Assembly: GCA_030667645.1 (NCBI GenBank)
Contig: DAOUVM010000077.1
Coordinates: forward strand, 1-8,696
Direction: 5' to 3'
Length of the DNA stretch: 8,696 nucleotides
DNA from: Ardenticatenales bacterium
Lineage (GTDB): Bacteria > Chloroflexota > Anaerolineae > Promineifilales > UBA4811
Shown: piece after piece, positions 7,727 through 8,696 of the stretch
Layout of the letters: each line of letters begins with the position of its first letter
Position numbering within the stretch: the first letter of the stretch is position 1
Translations under genes and position numbers: made by a program
Notes under the pieces: model-generated
Told to the model about the DNA's origin: nothing
Databases searched by the model: none
The model's input: only the letters and a program-made list of their open reading frames with translations

Positions 7727-7739
7727 TTGTAAGGTACAA
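7727..7739. promoter_or_regulatory. 13-bp palindrome upstream of fabF, possible operator
   Basis: TTGTA-AGG-TACAA is a perfect 5-bp inverted repeat with a 3-bp centre, 24 nt upstream of the fabF ATG. It is AT-richer than its surroundings and sits where a repressor could block fabF-fabH expression. A fatty-acid regulator is a natural guess, but no regulator gene is in the window. Confidence 0.3.
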
Positions 7740-7841
7740 CACCAATACTCGCCGCTGGTTGCGGTCGAACGTGTTCGGCTCCTGGTATCCCTTGCCTCCG
7801 GTCGGATGCGTGACTGCGGCCGCTTGAGCATCGACATGCTG

Positions 7842-7912
7842 CTCGCCAGGTATGGCTCTGGGAGCGTCGGCCAGGTCGCCGATGATACGCTGCAAGAGGA
7901 ATGCCTGGCGAG
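7842..7912. repeat. 71-nt long imperfect hairpin, candidate structured RNA or palindromic element
   Basis: Bases 7842-7853 pair with 7901-7912 over 12 consecutive positions, all Watson-Crick except one T-G. After a symmetric 2x2 mismatch, 7856-7859 pair with 7895-7898. A G-C pair between two mismatches follows (7861-7893). Then 7863-7867 pair with 7887-7891, and an apical stem 7868-7871 pairs with 7878-7881. About 26 pairs form with no gap until the apical bulge. The T-G pair is a wobble only in plus-strand RNA (it is A-C on the minus strand), which slightly favours plus-strand transcription. It could be a leader element, a small RNA or a REP/MITE-like palindrome. Confidence 0.5.
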
Positions 7913-7920
7913 GGCGGCAG

Positions 7921-7997
7921 GGCGCAAATGCACAGCCCTGGACTTGGTCTTCTTGGAGACATACCAAAGCAGGCGCGACACTGACGCGGTTTGCGCC
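7921..7997. repeat. Second inverted repeat next to the 71-nt hairpin
   Basis: GGCGCAAA (7921-7928) is the exact reverse complement of TTTGCGCC (7990-7997). Inside, TTGGT (7944-7948) can pair with ACCAA (7963-7967). The 61-nt loop makes this weaker evidence than the neighbouring hairpin, since an 8-bp match at this distance is expected about once by chance in a region of this size. Confidence 0.3.
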
Positions 7998-8293
7998 GAT
8001 GCGTCTGGCCACGCTGACGACAATCGCAGAGTCACCCTTGCCCCCTGGTGATAGCCTTCACGGTATTCCGGATCTCCGCCAACGCGCCAGAGGATGTCCG
8101 CCTATTCGCAGGGAGCCAGGCGGGGCAGACTCGAATCTTTTTCCTCCTCTCGTGTTATATCAGGTGGTTGTCGCTCGCGTCTGGTCCTGTCCGAGCCAGC
8201 TACGCTGGGGTGGTTGACCGGAATGACGGGACGGGGAGGATCTCTGGTGAGATGCCGCCCAAGGAGGATGCGGCCGCACGGCCCCGGTGATCC

Positions 8294-8315
8294 GGACCCA
8301 TCCGCAGGCGGGTCC
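8294..8315 (+). promoter_or_regulatory. Small hairpin just upstream of accC
   Basis: GGACCC (8294-8299) pairs exactly with GGGTCC (8310-8315) around a 10-nt loop, 20 nt before the accC ribosome binding site. No T-run follows, so it is not an attenuator of the intrinsic type. It may only be a stable leader stem. Confidence 0.25.
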
Positions 8316-8335
8316 TGGCGGCGCAGCGAGTGAAC

Positions 8336-8341
8336 GGAGAG
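8336..8341 (+). promoter_or_regulatory. Ribosome binding site of accC
   Basis: GGAGAG stands 5 nt before ATG at 8347 and supports that start, which also matches the family N-terminus exactly. Confidence 0.75.
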
Positions 8342-8346
8342 TGTAG

Positions 8347-8696
8347 ATGCTGAACACAGTGTTGATCGCAAATCGGGGAGAGATCGCCGTTCGGATTATC
8401 CGAGCCTGTCACGAACTGGGCGTTCGGACAGTGGCAGTCTTTTCCGATGTGGATCGGGGCGCGTTGCATGTCCGGTATGCGGATCATGCCTACCCGCTGG
8501 GCGGCGCAGCCGCGGCGGATAGCTACCTGCGGGCCGACCGTATCCTGCAGATCGCCCATCAGGCGGGCGCGGATGCGATCCATCCCGGCTATGGTTTCCT
8601 GGCCGAGCGTTCCGATTTCGCCCAGGCGGTGCTGGATGCCGGCATGGTCTGGATCGGGCCGCCGCCGGGCGCGCTGGGGCTGACGGGAAACAAGAC
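8347..8696 (+). CDS. accC: Biotin carboxylase subunit of acetyl-/acyl-CoA carboxylase, 5' part only
   Basis: The first 116 residues are visible before the window ends. Biotin carboxylase uses ATP and bicarbonate to carboxylate biotin on its carrier protein, the first half-reaction of acyl-CoA carboxylase. The visible part is the N-terminal biotin carboxylase domain: LIANRGEIAVRIIRA (6-20), the HVR..D motif (41-46), ADAIHPGYGFLAE (75-87) and WIGPPP (102-107). It ends at GNK, where Lys116 falls at the same number as the ATP-binding Lys116 of E. coli AccC, so the start is right. The usual M-G-D-K is T-G-N-K here. The frame is open to the last base. It cannot be seen whether the full protein is a standalone biotin carboxylase (about 450 residues) or a longer alpha subunit with a fused biotin carrier domain. 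It is divergent from fabF, and its likely carboxyltransferase partner is the beta subunit at 3340-4890. Confidence 0.93.
   Translation, partial: MLNTVLIANRGEIAVRIIRACHELGVRTVAVFSDVDRGALHVRYADHAYPLGGAAAADSYLRADRILQIAHQAGADAIHPGYGFLAERSDFAQAVLDAGMVWIGPPPGALGLTGNK

Larger units (their letters stand above)
7704..8346. other. Divergent intergenic region between fabF and accC, no gene seen
   Basis: This 643-bp stretch must hold the signals for the fabF-fabH transcript and for accC. Frames on both strands are open by GC bias, but none shows a family motif, a plausible composition and a ribosome binding site together. I looked in particular for an acyl carrier protein (DSL motif) and a biotin carrier protein (AMKM motif) and saw neither. 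No tRNA-like T-loop is present. What it does hold is several inverted repeats, listed separately. I could not find a convincing -10/-35 pair for either gene. Confidence 0.65.

Noticed and set aside
7842..7912. Cloverleaf or tRNA-like reading of the 71-nt hairpin
   Set aside because: The length is close, but there is no T-loop GTTCGA motif, no D-loop and no 7-bp anticodon arm layout; it is one extended hairpin.
7704..8012. In-frame 103-codon extension upstream of the fabF ATG
   Set aside because: It has no family similarity, the FabF catalytic residues line up with E. coli numbering only from the ATG at 7703, and that ATG has its own ribosome binding site.
7479..8051. 190-codon plus-strand open frame across the fabF start
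   Set aside because: Its first half is antisense to fabF, and its Arg/Ser/Val-rich composition resembles no protein.
7816..8278. Two GCGGCCGC octamers (7816-7823 and 8270-8277) in the fabF-accC gap
   Set aside because: Such GC octamers are expected in sequence of this composition, and nothing else links the two sites.
8252..8290. 12-codon peptide (MPPKEDAAARPR) upstream of accC as a leader peptide
   Set aside because: The possible ribosome binding sites are either adjacent to or 12 nt from the ATG, there is no run of regulatory codons, and no attenuator follows.

Overview
The window is GC-rich bacterial DNA (about 60% by eye) with long, tightly packed genes. There is a lipobox signal peptide, there are clear Shine-Dalgarno sites, and GTG/TTG codons occur at or near starts. 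The gene mix is a secernin-type peptidase, a lipoprotein 5'-nucleotidase, a standalone acyl-CoA carboxylase carboxyltransferase subunit and type II fatty-acid synthesis genes. This would fit a Chloroflexota-like or other high-GC environmental bacterium. That placement is inference only, because no rRNA or other marker gene is present.

Layout. Positions 1-21 hold a perfect GC-rich hairpin, probably the end of an upstream transcript. Plus strand: a secernin-like C69 peptidase (244-1579), interrupted by one small indel near 433, then a lipoprotein of the UshA/5'-nucleotidase family (1734-3245), then an acyl-CoA carboxylase beta subunit (3340-4890). The ribosome binding site of the beta subunit lies inside nested inverted repeats. 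A 321-bp convergent gap (4891-5211) has no gene. Minus strand: fabF (7703-6441) is followed after 2 bases by fabH (6438-5212), an apparently co-translated pair. A 643-bp divergent gap (7704-8346) has no convincing gene, but it contains a 71-nt nearly fully paired hairpin, a second inverted repeat beside it, and a 13-bp palindrome just upstream of fabF. Plus strand again: the start of a biotin carboxylase (accC, 8347 to the window end), cut off at its conserved Lys116.

How the genes fit together. The biotin carboxylase and the carboxyltransferase are two of the three parts of an acyl-CoA carboxylase, which makes malonyl-CoA or methylmalonyl-CoA. FabH starts fatty-acid chains from acyl-CoA plus malonyl-ACP, and FabF elongates them. 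The right two thirds of the window therefore form a fatty-acid initiation and elongation neighbourhood. No biotin carrier protein, acyl carrier protein, fabD, fabG or fabZ was found here. The carrier may be fused to, or lie after, the truncated accC. The peptidase and nucleotidase have no obvious link to this pathway.

I did not find a clearly new multi-gene system. The best leads are the structured non-coding segment between fabF and accC, the Shine-Dalgarno-masking repeats before the carboxyltransferase, the Arg/Trp-rich C-terminal tail on FabH, and the frameshift in the C69 peptidase.
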